In this document: piece by piece, positions 24,132 to 36,336 of the stretch
Numbering within the stretch: position 1 is the stretch's first letter
Layout: the number at the start of each line of letters is the position of its first letter
NCBI GenBank assembly: GCA_031472005.1
Contig: PZJY01000009.1
Coordinates: forward strand, 2,232,001-2,296,000
Length of the DNA stretch: 64,000 nucleotides
Reading direction: 5' to 3'
Source: Tetracladium setigerum
Taxonomy: Eukaryota > Ascomycota > Leotiomycetes > Helotiales
Program-made: the position numbers and the translations under genes
The notes under the pieces: model-generated
What the model saw: the letters and a program-made list of their open reading frames with translations, nothing else
The model's database searches: none
Told to the model about the DNA's origin: nothing

Positions 24132-25265
24132 ATGAGTCTTCAAGCCAACAAAATCAGTTTCGCCGATGATGTCAAGACGACACCTACTCTGATAGCGCCC
24201 GATTCGGATGAGCATCGTCGCAAGATGTCGAATTCCAGTGATGAGAACAACAGACTTCGTTCGTTCCCCCCTTCTCTCTCTCTCTCTTTTCTCTCTATAT
24301 TTCACTCTTTCCCCTTCTCCCTCCATCTCTCTATCTATCGCTTTAGATGGATGAGCTAACGTGGTGATGATGATCCCTTCAATCAGGTCGTCTATCAACA
24401 AACTCTTCCATCCCAGAAGATGCCGTCTTTGACCCCAATGACCCAATGGACAGAGGTCATAAGCAAGATTGGACCAAGACGACGGCCGATAAGGATACTT
24501 GGGCACATCAGGAGAGGAGAAGACAGCATGGATGGTCAAATAGTATGTTTTTTTGTTCACTATCCTTTTCTCCCGCTATCCCGCTCTCTTTTTATGTTTC
24601 TCTATTTCTCTCTCTTTCTCTCCATCACGCAACTTCCACCATCGCACAATCTCCATCCCAGCGCAACCCCAACCAACCCCGCATTATCAAATTTCCCCAC
24701 ACACACCATCACGAATCTCAAACCCACCACCAAAACCTTAAAAAACCCAAAGCATCATCAGACAACAATCATCATCAACAATCATCAATCATCACTTCAA
24801 AACATCATATTCCATTTCTTTCCCCAAAAAATTAACCCATTTTACCCTATTTCCTCCTTTTTCCCTCTTTACCTATTTCTCCTCAAAACATACCAAAAAA
24901 AAAAAAAAGTCCCAGCTAACCCTTCCTTCACAACAGCCGAAGTAGCAAACTACAAACACATGCAAGGCCGCCGCGGCTCCGTCCTCTCCATGTGGGCACC
25001 CGGCAAAGACAAAGACGGCAACGACGTGCTCATGCACAACGACGATCGCCACGACGCCGTGCGCCCAGACCCCGTCGAAGGCGGTCGCTCGGTCGGTAGT
25101 CCCAGTCTCATGCCCATCTCGCCCAAGGGAAATTCAAGCAGTCGCAGGTCGAGCTCAAATCATGGGCAGGAGAGGAGGGGGAGTGTGTTGAGTATGTGGA
25201 AGGGGACGAAGGACAAGCACGGGAATGATATTATGGGTGGGGATGATGAGGAGTGGGCGAGATGA
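24132..25265 (+). CDS. Small conserved-looking protein with two RRGSVLSMW motifs, function unknown
   Basis: Exons 24132-24258, 24387-24542 and 24937-25265 join in frame to 203 residues. The N-terminus (SLQANKISFADDV) is followed by a polar stretch, then DPNDPMDRGHKQDWTKTTADKDTWAHQERRRQHGWSN. The C-terminal exon holds two copies of a motif: GRRGSVLSMWAPGKDKDGND and ERRGSVLSMWKGTKDKHGND, separated by about 65 Ser/Pro-rich residues. Each RRGS fits a protein kinase A-type phosphorylation site. Similar small hydrophilic proteins are widespread in ascomycetes and some are stress- or conidiation-linked; that is recalled, not shown here. Intron 2 is long (394 nt) and pyrimidine-rich. It is open in the frame of exon 3, so a retained-intron isoform cannot be excluded. 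Confidence 0.65.
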
Positions 25266-28200
25266 AATGAATGTAGGAGGTGATGATGGGGGAAGAGGGG
25301 GAAGGGATGTAACTTTATATCACGTACCACAATGCTTTTTTATCTTGTCTTTTCGTGCTGCTTGGGCTCGTTTTCTTCTTTTCGTTTTGGGTTGGGCTGG
25401 GATGGGGGCGATTGACGGTTTGGCTACGAACAATGTATGCTGATGAAAGAAATGAGATGAGCTGAGGGGTAGCTTTCTTGGGGATTGTATTTTCCATATA
25501 TATATATCTTAGTCTTGTGCCTATCCATGGCTCAAGCTGGCGGTATTCAGGGCTTTTTATTCAGATTTATACCTTATTCAACTCTCTCTTTTTGAACGGC
25601 CGGGTTTTTCTTTGGTTTTGGTTCGGGATCTTAAGGATGGATGCGATGCGATGGGCAATGTTTGATACCAAAAAGAAGGGCTGCCTTCTGTACAAGCAGC
25701 AGCAGCAAGCATGGGAAACAAAAATATATGTTAGATAAAAAAACCAAAATAAAAATAAATAGAGAGGGAGATATTCTGCAAGAAATCCACTCAGTGATCA
25801 AGAATCTGCATTCTGTCATTCGTACTATCAATTGGCAATGACGATATTTTTTTTGTTCTAGTATCTCGAGGATGTGTGTGTATGAGAGGGGGGAGAGTTA
25901 TCGTTGATCATGATGGCATGATTTAGGATTGTCTTCACTCTCTTCTTCTTCTCCTCTCCTTTTTCCTCTCCTGTATACTTTCGGCTCAATAATAAATGAC
26001 GAATAAATCCTCACAAATTCTTTGCAACCCACCGTCACCCCAATCCCAATCCTAAATCCTCAAATTCCCCCCCCACCCCCCCCCAAAAATCCTAAAACCC
26101 AATTTTTCTTACAAAAACAACAAAGCCCTGACTGACTGAGCTCAAGCTCAAGCTCAAGCCATCAAGCCATCAAGCCCATCAAGCTCAACAAAGTTCGGCG
26201 TTTCCGAAACAATCGCAAGGAATAAAGGTACATACCTAGAAGTACAGGACGCTATGCATGTGCACCGCAGAAAACTAGTTGGTTTGTGCAGCCAGTTGCA
26301 GCCAGTTGCTGCAGCGGTGAACTTTAAAATTCGTGGCTTTTGTCGTTTCGTTGCAACTTTACACTTTGCAACTTTTTGTGGCAGCCCCGACGGGCATTGT
26401 TGTGGAATCGAATCAATTACTTGGGGAATTGTTTTTCTCTTTTTTTCTTATTCCGAAGGATGAGAGTTTGAGACTGTAGGATGATGGCTTCGGAGTCTCT
26501 CGATGAGATGAGATGAGATGAGATGAGAGGAGAGGAGAGGGAAGTTGGGTGGATGGGTGGATGGGTATCCTTGGATGAGAGGGAGGATGCGAATGATGCG
26601 ATCGTATGGTGTATGTATGGAGTGACTGACTTTACTACGGCGCTTGGAATACTGTCCTGTCATGGGAGAAGTTTTGTTGATTGGCGGGGGTTGTGCCAGT
26701 GAGTGCCAATTACTACTGTACTGTCCAGCGGCGTACCTATCTTGGGAATTTTATTTTATTTCAAGGTGAGAAAGAACGAGAAGTTTATGTCGTGGATTAT
26801 AATTGATTTGTTCCTTCTGTGTTTACTGCAATTTAGGAAGGCAAATGAAGATTGAAAAAATCATCCCCTCGTGCGCCTACTAATCAATCAATCAATTAAT
26901 CTAACTCCAGCTCCAATCATTCTACTTTGTCTTTACATCTCAGATCAATCCCAGAAATCAATGCGAGAGAATGGAAAAGAAATAATCTTATCAACCTATC
27001 AACCTATCACAAATCATCAGATCCATTTTCCAACCAGCCAAGCAGGGTAAGCAGTGCCGAATTCCTCTCCTCGCCACAAAATCATCCAAGTCACGCACGC
27101 TCAAATCAAGCACCTGACCTCCCTCTCTACCTTCTCTTTCTCTCACCTGACATTACTAGCTCCCAATACAACTCAATTATTCGCCTCCCATTATTATTTC
27201 TCCATTTCCTGCCCTTTCTTTGTCCAAACAAAGAAGTGGGGACGATGTTCATTAATTCGGCTGGGGAATCTATTTTAGCGATCCGGTCGGTGAGAAAAAA
27301 CTGGAAAAGGGATGGAAAGGGAAAAGTGTTCCCCGCGTTTTCCTTTTGGTAATCGGTCTGGGGAAAAGAGTGGGCAAGGACCCCTGATACTTGGTGGAGC
27401 TGTGCAGTTGGGTTTTGTGGGTTTTGTGGGTTTGTAATTGTGGATTCACGGTTGAGGAATTCGGTCTGGATCTGGATCTGGATCTTTTTGTGGATGGGAG
27501 GGAGGCTGAGATGGGGAGGGAGGGGAGAGGGGTGTTGATAAGGAAGTAATTGGCGAGGAGTACTTACTGCTAGGTACCTACCAGTTAGGTCTATACTATT
27601 AATGTGTTTTTCTTCTTTTATGTGTTATTTAGCATAATAATAAATCACATTCTTCACTCTCTCAAACCCCGTAATAGTGTCTAAAATTTGCAATGGTGCA
27701 ACTTCTCATAAACTTAAAAGATATTGTTATTTGGATTTATTGATTGCTGCTCTGTTCTTATAAACCTAGAGAATGTTATTGTGTCGATTCATTCACCACT
27801 ACTCATGAATCGGCCGGCTCTACTAATAAATTATATGCTTGATGAAGTAGTTAGATTTACTATTCGGATTAAAGTCAGTCCTTCCGTTCACCTTCACCAT
27901 AGCATTCCATTATCATATATCATTTCTTGTTGACTGGACTGGCCATTAATTAATTGTCTCGATCGAGAATTTTCTTATATTTTGTATCTGATGGATCTGA
28001 AGATTATAACGACAGCGCAGAAGATAGTTGTCCGTTAAGTTATGAGTCCGTTTCACCTCCCACTTACTTCAATCTTCATCTGTGGAGGATGAGGGACAAG
28101 AACGAACTTTACCTCCCATTTCATGAGCCTTAAAATGCATATAGAAAGAATCAAGTGTTCTTAGAGCAATCGCATTGTTGTTGTGAAAGCCAGTAAATTG

Positions 28201-28729
28201 TCAAGAAGTGGCAGCGGCTCTGAGAAGGCATGGAATGTCGCCGAAATCTAAAACTATGACGTTGGATGTATCGCTATCACTTCTCTTTTCTATGTCCATC
28301 TCGGCTTTTCAAGAGCTTTAATTATACATCGCTGATTCTCTTCTATGTCCTGCTGTATAGAGCCAATTAATTCCACATGGTAGTTGCTGAGAAAATGAGT
28401 TCCGTGAGGTGCTCAGATTTCTGAGTTGCTCCATTGATTGAGGTGTCCTTCCCTACATCTTAGCAGTTTATTGCTAGAAATTTCCATATATGTAGGTAAT
28501 GTCTCAATTGAAGGAGGGATAAAATATCCGAAGAGCCTATCAAAAGGGGGAGGAGCAAGTTGGTATCGCTGATAAGTGATAATTCATTGAAGATGTACTG
28601 TACGTGAACTCCATGTTTTTTAAACCGTGCACTCAAAACACATGTCTCCCATAAACAACAAAAAGGGCCTCGCCGCCGCTTGATTCCAAGGAAACAAATT
28701 TGCCATGATTGAGTGCCCGTTCCAACCAT
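25266..28729. other. Intergenic region, 3.5 kb
   Basis: No convincing gene. The first part is the 3' region of the preceding gene. Simple repeats include AGCTCAAGCTCAAGCTCAAG with following CCATCAAG copies (26138-26185) and GAGATGAGATGAGATGAG (26502-26525). Open frames near 26.9-27.4 kb are pyrimidine-rich artefacts without splice continuity. Confidence 0.45.
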
Positions 28730-31700
28730 TCATTCTTCAAACCGATCTCTCAGAAGCTTAGCCACTGCAAAATGCCCTTCCTTTGCGGCGAAATCTGCCG
28801 CGCTTCTATATCTCCGCCGGCCAGGAAGATTAGAGTCAGCACCAACATTGATCAAGAGCTGTACCATGTCGAGACGGCCATGCTCTGCAGCACCTTCGAG
28901 AGTTGTTCTTCCGTCGATCGCTGAACCGGGAGCATTGACGTCTGCATCTCTTTCGAGTAGCATGAGTGCAAATTTCATATGACCACGAATGGCAGCTCCT
29001 TGAAGTGCAGTTATTCCCTTTTCTGCTCCAGCGGGAGCATTAATATCAGCTCCAGAGTCAAGTAGATACTGCATGAGTTCAAAGCTATCCTTTCCTGTTG
29101 TTGTTGTTGTTGCTGCCGCTGCAGCTTGAAGCGCTGTCCTACCACCGACAACCGCAGGCGATGCGTTGATATCTGCCCCTCTTTTATCAACAACTTTACT
29201 ATTTTCAAGCGTTGGTCCATCAAGAAATTTTCTGCTTGAATCCTTGGTTCGCTTCCACCAATCTGTACTGCTGTTTGAAGTGCTGTTCCTTCGTAACGAT
29301 GAATAGCTGGCGAGTTTATATCTGCACCTTTGTCCAAAAGATATCGAATCAAATTTAAGTCACCGAGTTTCACAGCCTGGTTTAGCGCGGGACCTCCTCC
29401 ATCTCTACCGGCTGGTGCATTGATATCTGCCCCAGCATTTAACAGAAATTGAATCAGGTACACATCGCCGAGCTTTACAGCCTCTTGTAATGCGGTACAT
29501 CCGAAACCATTGCCGGCGGGTGCATTGACATTTGCCCCGGCACCTAGCAGAAATCGAATGGAATCCAAGTTACTCAGCTTCACAGCTTCTTGTAGTGCCG
29601 TACCTCCCATAGCATCGCCGGCTGGTGCATTTAAATTTGCTCCAGCATCTACTAGAAATCGAATCAAATCCAAATCCTCCAACCGTAAAGCCTGGTTTAG
29701 TACGGTATTTTTGAAATCGCCGGCTGATGCATTGACATTCGCCCCAGCATCTACTAGCAATTGAATCAAGTCCAAGTTGCCAAGTTTGACAGCTTGTTGT
29801 AGAGGAGTAGCTCCTCCATGGTAACTATATGTCCCAGCGTTGATGTTCGCGCCGTAATCCAGCAGTAGTTGGAGAAAGCCAAAGCCAGTAGATTTATCCC
29901 AATGAGCTACTCCCAATTGAAGGGCAGTTCTTCTTGTGTCGCTAGGGGGTTCATTTACAAAGGCTCCAGCCATTAACAGCAGATGAGCGAGGCCGTATGC
30001 TTGAGTCTGATCGCTCAGAGTCGTAACGATGCTTAATGGAGAATGCATTCCATAAATGCCATTTGGCGAGTTAGGGTTTGCACCAGCACCCAGCAGAATC
30101 TTCACAATTTCTGCCGCGTTCGTGGGGAGCATGCCGTCACACCGACATATAGGTTCTAGTGCAAATTGCAGCGGCGTTACCGTAGGCGTATGATGCCAGG
30201 AGCTACGACACGGAATATTGACATCCGCACCAGCCTCCACCAGAAGTTGGACCATCCCAGGATCATTGCTGAGTATCGATTCCTGTAAAATTGTGCTTTG
30301 ATCTGCAAATGGACTGCTGATATCTATATCTGACTGAAGTATCACCCGTGCTCTGGCGATACATCCATCCTTGATTGCTCGACAAAGTTGACTTTTTAGA
30401 AAGCACAGATTGGAGGAATTGCTAATTGCACCAGCAGCCAACAATAGTTGGTATGCGTCCGTATCGCCATTTTCTACTGCCATCTGAATCGCAGTACTCC
30501 TGTTTACATCATTGGTAGGCGTGTTTGGATTCGCCCCATGGTTGAGTAGGAGTCGGACCATTTCAATACTTCCACATTTTACTGCCCCGTGAAGTGCGCT
30601 CATTTGTTCGCCAGATTTATTCACGTCGGCACCCGACTGTAACAGAAGCGTAGCCACCTCAACATCTCCTTTTACTGCTGCAACTTGAAGCGGAGTCGCC
30701 CAGCAGTTTGTATAACTGTCCCATGCAGAACTTGAAGCGTCGACTTCTGCTTTATTGTCTAACAAAAGCTTTACAATCTCAACGTCCCCTTTGTCAACTG
30801 CTGCTCTGAGTGGCGTTCTTCTATCGCCCTCTTTGGCCAAGTTGACATCAGCGCCTTCTTTGATCAAGAATTCTGCCAACTCAAAGTTGCCCTTGAACAC
30901 CGCGTTGCCGACGGGGGTAGAATAGAACCAGTGCAATGTATTGTCTAACTCATTGACATCTATGCCGGCATTCAGAAGAAACTGAGCTGCTTCTACGCTT
31001 TCCGCGTCATGAAGCATGGTAATGAATAGATTGACATCGCCCCCAGCCTCAAGACAAAGTTGAACAAACTCGAAATCGATTCTATGAGGACTTATCCCGA
31101 TAACGTCTAGAGATAGTTGGAAAACCTCTGAAAAGTCAATCCCGGTTCTAAGCAGAGTCCTGACTATGTGCAAATGGCCGTTTGATAAAGCATATTTGAA
31201 AAGTTTGTGTATGAAGGCCATGGCCGTCGGCAACCCGCTGGAAACCAGAGCACTTAGGTGCAGCTGATTCCCTTTTTCAATAAACCACTGAAGTATTGCG
31301 TCTTCTTGATAAGGCGAAAGCATATTATTCGACGAGAGATAGAGAGCAAACTTCCAAAAAGGGAGGATATTATTGCCCTCTGGGATACAACATAGCATTT
31401 CCCACTTTTGTTCGAGCTCTTCTATAGAGAGTTCTCGAACGGCAACTTCTAGTGTGGGAAGAGATCCTGTCATGTTTATGTTGAAGTCATCCGCATCTGA
31501 CGGTATTGGTGTCGCCGGGCTGAAAAGAGAATGCACCGCTTCTGGAAATGATTCAGGTATGGATTGTATTGCGCCAACAGGGAATGATTGACTGGGTGCA
31601 GCAGCTGCCAAAAAATTAGACCCAGAAGCTAGATAATCAAAGAGGATGTATTAAATACCTTGAGAATGAAAGAGTCTTTCAAACTGAAACCATGGAAGAT

Positions 31701-32270
31701 TGTCAACTCTGATGGTGCCGAGGGCGTTTGCCGGAGGTGTACACGCGAACATTCCCGCAGGAGTCTCCTCTGGTACTTTTGAACTAGAGTCTTGAGGCGA
31801 TATCAGCTGGGTGACTAATTATATATATTGCAATCGGCTCAACTCACAAGGAAGACATTGTTGAGAAAGAGGTACATGCCGTGGTAGCTCAGTGTTGATC
31901 ATGTCGTTTGATATTAAAATATTGTCGCGATAAAATAATGTGTCTTTACCCTTCCGACTTTGAATAGTGTTATAAATAAACTGCCATTCCTTCTCGCAAA
32001 GATTCTTTCGAAACCCCATTTCGTGAACTGAAGATCGTATTGAGCCTTGCTGCTGTTGTGTCAGTACACTGACACAATTTGGCACTAGGAGGTAGGGTAG
32101 GAGTGTTTTCATATTTACCTAGCATCGAAGTTGTGAACCAGTCTCATGGTATCCACGATCTTCTTAACAGAAATTTTTTCCACCAGATAGAGATTCCGAA
32201 GGATCTGTCGTTGTCGCTCCCAGTCGGCGGGAGACAAGGCTGCACGCCTACGCTTCTTCGCTGGCTCCAT
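28730..32270 (-). CDS. Clr5-domain ankyrin-repeat protein, two apparent frameshifts
   Basis: Minus-strand gene of about 1,129 residues once two single-base gaps are allowed. Exon 1 (32270-32119) encodes MEPAKKRRRAALSPADWERQ and the first half of a Clr5 domain; exon 2 starts at 32052 and completes it (KAQYDLQFTKWGFRKNL). The frame breaks at 32014-32017, where a run of four G (coding strand) needs five. Later exons are about 31814-31659 and 31604-28730. Residues from about 170 on form at least 15 ankyrin repeats with motifs such as TPLRAAVDKGDVEIVKLLLD and GADINAPAG. The frame breaks again at 29176-29179 (another G4 run) before the last three repeats, which end in LRDRFEE. The exon 2/3 junction is unsettled: either a 33-nt intron (31847-31815) or a 69-nt one. 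Clr5-ankyrin proteins are common in Pezizomycotina; their partners are unknown. Confidence 0.75.
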
Positions 32271-33043
32271 CGCTCGGCAAATAACACTGATGATGGTTAA
32301 GTTGAGATCGAAGAATATATTGATGAAGATTTCTGCGACTATTAATTGGCGTGGATGTTGTGTGAGCGAGAATATTGTGATAAAGGGCGTGGGGAGGATG
32401 TGATATATGAGAAAGTCGAGGCAGTCCTCCATACCACCTTGGCAGCGGTTGGATTGTCTGTTGTGCTATTGGTCCAGAGCAGAATCTCTTCGGTAGTTTT
32501 GGAACCAAGCCCGAACTGCGTTAGTTGCTGAGTTCAAGATTGTTGGCTGAGTTGCTTTCTGGCTGAGCTCGGTTCATCTGCGACTGTACAGCTGTACAGT
32601 ATCGAGGATGAAGGACTCACTCCTATTGCTCGTCTGCAAAGTCTGCCAAGCTGCCTCCAAAATATTATTTCACAATGCTCAGCCCACGCCAATGATCATT
32701 GGTGTACTACATATTCTTTTCATAAATATAACAGCCCATCCAACTTTGGCGTCCCGTCTCGCCAATTGATTGGCCATGTGCAGAATCGTTTCCGATGGCA
32801 TTATCACAACCTTTGTCATCTCCAAGAACCTCGAGGTTTGGACTGCCTGCCTGACAAAAGCCAGAAAGTAATTCACATATTGTTCTGTCGTGACTTTCAC
32901 CTTTATAAGTATAAGGACCGAAAGTTCTTCTGGCCTGATGAAGCACTTGAAATCATCTTCCCATTTGAATGTTGTCTACCAGAAGCCTGAGCATTTTCAC
33001 TCGCCTAAAAATAGCACTACCGCCAAGCCATCCGAAAGTAGAA
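32271..33043. other. Intergenic region, 0.8 kb
   Basis: Divergent promoter space between the Clr5-ankyrin gene (minus) and the small membrane protein gene (plus). No coding frame or RNA gene recognised. Confidence 0.45.
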
Positions 33044-33412
33044 ATGGGCATATCAGTCGAGGCTATCATCGCACTTGCCGGCCTGTTCATTGCTTTGCCT
33101 CCTTCACTAATAATTCTCTGGAAGATCATCGAGAGTACACGTGGGAGACAATCTGAACTTCCAAGTGAGATGATTTCTGAATACTTCTCCTGATCTCTTA
33201 CTCTTAGCTTGTGCGGTATAGTACCTGACGTGTTGAACGGAACAGACCCAGGTCAGCCTCAACGAGAAGACCCGAATATCGATTTAGAGTTGGGATTACC
33301 TAGCGTCGGTGAAGCGACAAGTAAGTCTATTCATTACCTCGCTCACACGTCCTTCCCTGATTGTGAGTGACATCTCATGGTGTTGTCTACAGAGACTGAC
33401 TTGGTGAACTAA
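33044..33412 (+). CDS. Tiny single-pass membrane protein, function unknown
   Basis: Three exons (33044-33164, 33222-33320, 33393-33412) join in frame over 57-nt and 72-nt GT-AG introns to a 79-residue protein. Residues about 4-27 form one transmembrane helix (SVEAIIALAGLFIALPPSLI). A polar tail with PQREDPNIDLELGLPSVG follows. Many Pezizomycotina genomes carry short proteins that open with MG-x-S-V/I-E-AIIAL followed by one helix; this one fits that pattern from memory. No function is known to me. It lies 770 bp upstream-divergent from the Clr5-ankyrin gene and could share its promoter region. Confidence 0.45.
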
Positions 33413-34215
33413 AAGCTTCCGAAATTTGTGACACAAAAGCAACATCTTCTGCTTTAGCAGATGAATCAATCAAGGGAACTGTGTGAGGAGCAGATGTAGA
33501 CAAACAGATGATAGCTGGAAACTTTGTGGAGAACTGGAGGTCGTTTTATGAAGAAGTCCAAGTTACAACTTCTGGAAAACTTGGGCTGTATGATCCTTGT
33601 GTTAACATTTCATATTTGTTTGATGTCCAAGATGAAATTGGAATCTCATGACAGTGTACGAGGAAGTATGTAGGGAAATGGGAGGATATACAGCAAATAA
33701 ACATGAGAAGGAGAATAATATTTATCTACATTATTGCGAATGCATCCGTAAGCATGCTCCTGGATGGCTGGTGATGGTACATCTCTTATTTAAATGTCAC
33801 GTGCCACGTTTTAATCTGTTCCATAACTTGAAGTACCTGAAATGGATTTTGAGAATAGCAAATCAAGGTGCTGTGGTATGGAATATTGGTCGAACCAGGC
33901 ACCAGAAGGTCCTTGCATTTCATTTAATAATAGATTATGAAGATAAAACACGTCAGCAGAAAAACAGGCCTTGTTAACCAAAGTGGGGTAGGCATAAACA
34001 CACCAACTCACGTAGTTGAGCAAGTGTCATGGTAAATCGCACAAAAAAGAAGTCATCATAGAACGCGTATACTTGCGTATACTTGTTCAATCACCTTGCC
34101 GTAACATTCGATGCTTATCTGTCTTCACAGGTCTCCACCTATTCTGGACTCCGTTTTAAAACACCAATACCTCCCTCTTCATTCAGAAAGGATCTCTCCC
34201 AAATAAACTATCACA
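33413..34215. other. Intergenic region, 0.8 kb
   Basis: AT-rich, with a few short open frames that do not join. Contains the promoter of the FAD oxidoreductase gene. Nothing else recognised. Confidence 0.45.
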
Positions 34216-35806
34216 ATGGGCGGAGGAAGCGAGACCCCGAGAATGAATCAGATTTCACCAAGTCCAACCTCGACGGCCTCCTACTGGCGTAGCGAACCAC
34301 ACTGGCTCGATGATCACCGTTCGACCGAGGCGCTCCCAGCACGAGCAGACATTGTAAGTATGTCATTTCTCCGCTTTGATTTATCCATCAATGAAATCCG
34401 AAAATCCTTCAATATCAAAAGATCTCAAAAAGCTTGTACTAAGTATCAAAAGTAATCGGCACTGGTATCGCTGGTGTCTCTACTGCGTATCACCTCCTTG
34501 ACGGAGAAGACAATGCCAAAGCACCACAACCATCTATTCTCCTCCTTGAAGCGCGTCAGGTTTGTTCGGGAGCCACTGGCCGAAATGGTGGGCACATCAA
34601 AAAGCTACCGTCGACTATTGTGGATTTGATTCACCAACATGGTGCTGCCACCGCCGGAGAGATTGTAGAATTTGTTCAAGCGAATATCTATGGAGTGAAA
34701 AGGGTGATTGAAAGAGAGAAAATCGAAGCAGAAGCGGAACTCAGGCGAAGCTTTGATGTCTCACTGGATGAGACGGATGCCCAAGAGGTGAAAGAGCAGT
34801 TTGAAGCTCAGTTGAACTCCGGATTTCCCCTATCAGAAAATTTGTCTTTTGTTGGGCACGAGTTTGCTGAGCGTGTAGGTCCCGATCCGATTATCTTGCT
34901 GCTTGTCGCTTTCTATAGTGCTAGTAATGACGAGCTCGTACTAGATCACATCAATTCATGGCGCAAAGGCAGGCCTCAGTACCGTCGCGCTGTCATTGTG
35001 GCCGTACAAATTTGTAACTCAACTTCTCGAGCGAGTTCTCAGTAGAGGGGATGTAAACCTTCAAACGAATACACCGGTAAGGACAATAAGAACGGACGAA
35101 GATGGGGGATATACCATATTCACTGGGCGCGGAGAAGTGAAGACGTCAACTATCGTCTTCGCAACGAATGGATATACGGCTGGTCTGCTTCCACAATACC
35201 ACGGCGTAATTACCCCAACAAAAGCTACTGCCTCCCATATTACAGTTCCACATGGCAGGCAAACACCGTATCTATCAAACACATACAACCTACGCTACGC
35301 TTCCAACCGTGTCGACTATTTAAATCCGAGACCAGATGGCGGTATTGTTGTGGGAGGCGGAAAATGGACCTATGAGAAAGAACGCGACCTCTGGTATAAT
35401 GTGTACGATGACTCCACTCAGATTGAGCCTGCAAAACATTACTTCGATGGACTCATGCAACGTCACTTCCAAGGATGGGAAAATAGCGGTGCTGAGACAG
35501 AAAGCGTGTGGACTGGAAGTATGTACAGACGTCAATCCATGTAAATTGCGTTTATTTTCCGGGGGTGTTGGCTAACAATCAACAGTTCAAGGAGTCACCA
35601 AGGATGGAATGCCGCATATTGGCAAGGTTCCTGGCACGTCAGGTCAGTATATCTTAGCGGGGTATAATGGTGGCGGCAATGCAATGGCCTTTTTGGCAGC
35701 TCTTGGGGTTGCACGTATGATTAGAGATGGGCTGGCTTTCGAAGATACTGGCATCCCAAAATGTATGGAGACAACGCAGACACGTATTGACGCGAGCAAG
35801 GCGTGA
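34216..35806 (+). CDS. FAD-dependent oxidoreductase, DAO family (amine/amino-acid oxidase-like)
   Basis: Four exons (34216-34357, 34453-34874, 34945-35518, 35586-35806) give 452 residues. The FAD-binding Rossmann start reads DIVIIGTGIAGVSTAYHLL (GxGxxG) at about residue 47. The GATGRNGGH motif follows at about residue 87, as in the gamma-glutamylputrescine oxidase/glycine oxidase branch of the DAO family. After the third splice comes GAKAGLSTVALSLWPYKFV and later VFATNGYTAGLLPQY. The C-terminal FAD segment is GMPHIGKVPGTSGQYILAGY. The reaction should be oxidative deamination or demethylation of an amine or amino acid with O2, giving H2O2. Intron 2 (34875-34944) was placed because it restores the conserved segment. 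No PTS1 signal is seen (end IDASKA). Substrate unknown. It lies next to a PLP enzyme and an acyl-CoA dehydrogenase. Confidence 0.85.
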
Positions 35807-36336
35807 AGGTTTCTTGAAGTTTGAACCCCCGAAGAGAGAATAGCAACCAGATGTAAGCTATGTGCACAGCGTATGGTCGTATATTTGCTGTGTGACACAT
35901 AGAAAGGCATTTTTCTCGCGTTGTTATTGATCTCTGCCAATGACGGGGAAGCACTTGGCTGACCAAAAAGTAAATGCTGTGTTAAAAATTCAATCTTGTC
36001 AATTTTGCATCAAGAACAGTGGTCTGGCAGAACCCGAAACTTGGCACTAGCACTACAGCTAATTCCTCCGGAAGCGAAAGAAAAAGATACGTGTTTAGGA
36101 TGTTGAAATAAGGTTAAGCACAAATATCCGGCTTCCGATTCAATCTATCTTGCTACTTGGCAAGTACCAAACGCCAAGTCATGTTGAGGGATTTTTGCGG
36201 AGTCGAAAAGAGTTCCGAGGGAGCGAAATGATACTGCCTTCAAAAACCAACAAGGAGCAATCGAGAGACTTCTCTTAAAAATATCGGGAGGCCAATGAGC
36301 AGGTCTTAATCTTCATCGGATCACCGACTGCACTCT
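35807..36336. other. Intergenic region between convergent genes
   Basis: About 530 bp holding the 3' ends of the FAD oxidoreductase (plus) and the class V PLP enzyme (minus). No coding frame recognised. Confidence 0.5.

Noticed and set aside
24420..25265. Single 281-codon frame through the 24 kb gene
   Set aside because: Its first half runs in the wrong frame of exon 2 and through a pyrimidine-rich intron; the spliced model gives conserved-looking sequence at both sides.
26927..27352. 141-codon plus-strand frame
   Set aside because: Pyrimidine-rich leader-like DNA; the translation is Ser/Leu/Pro low complexity with no conserved segment.
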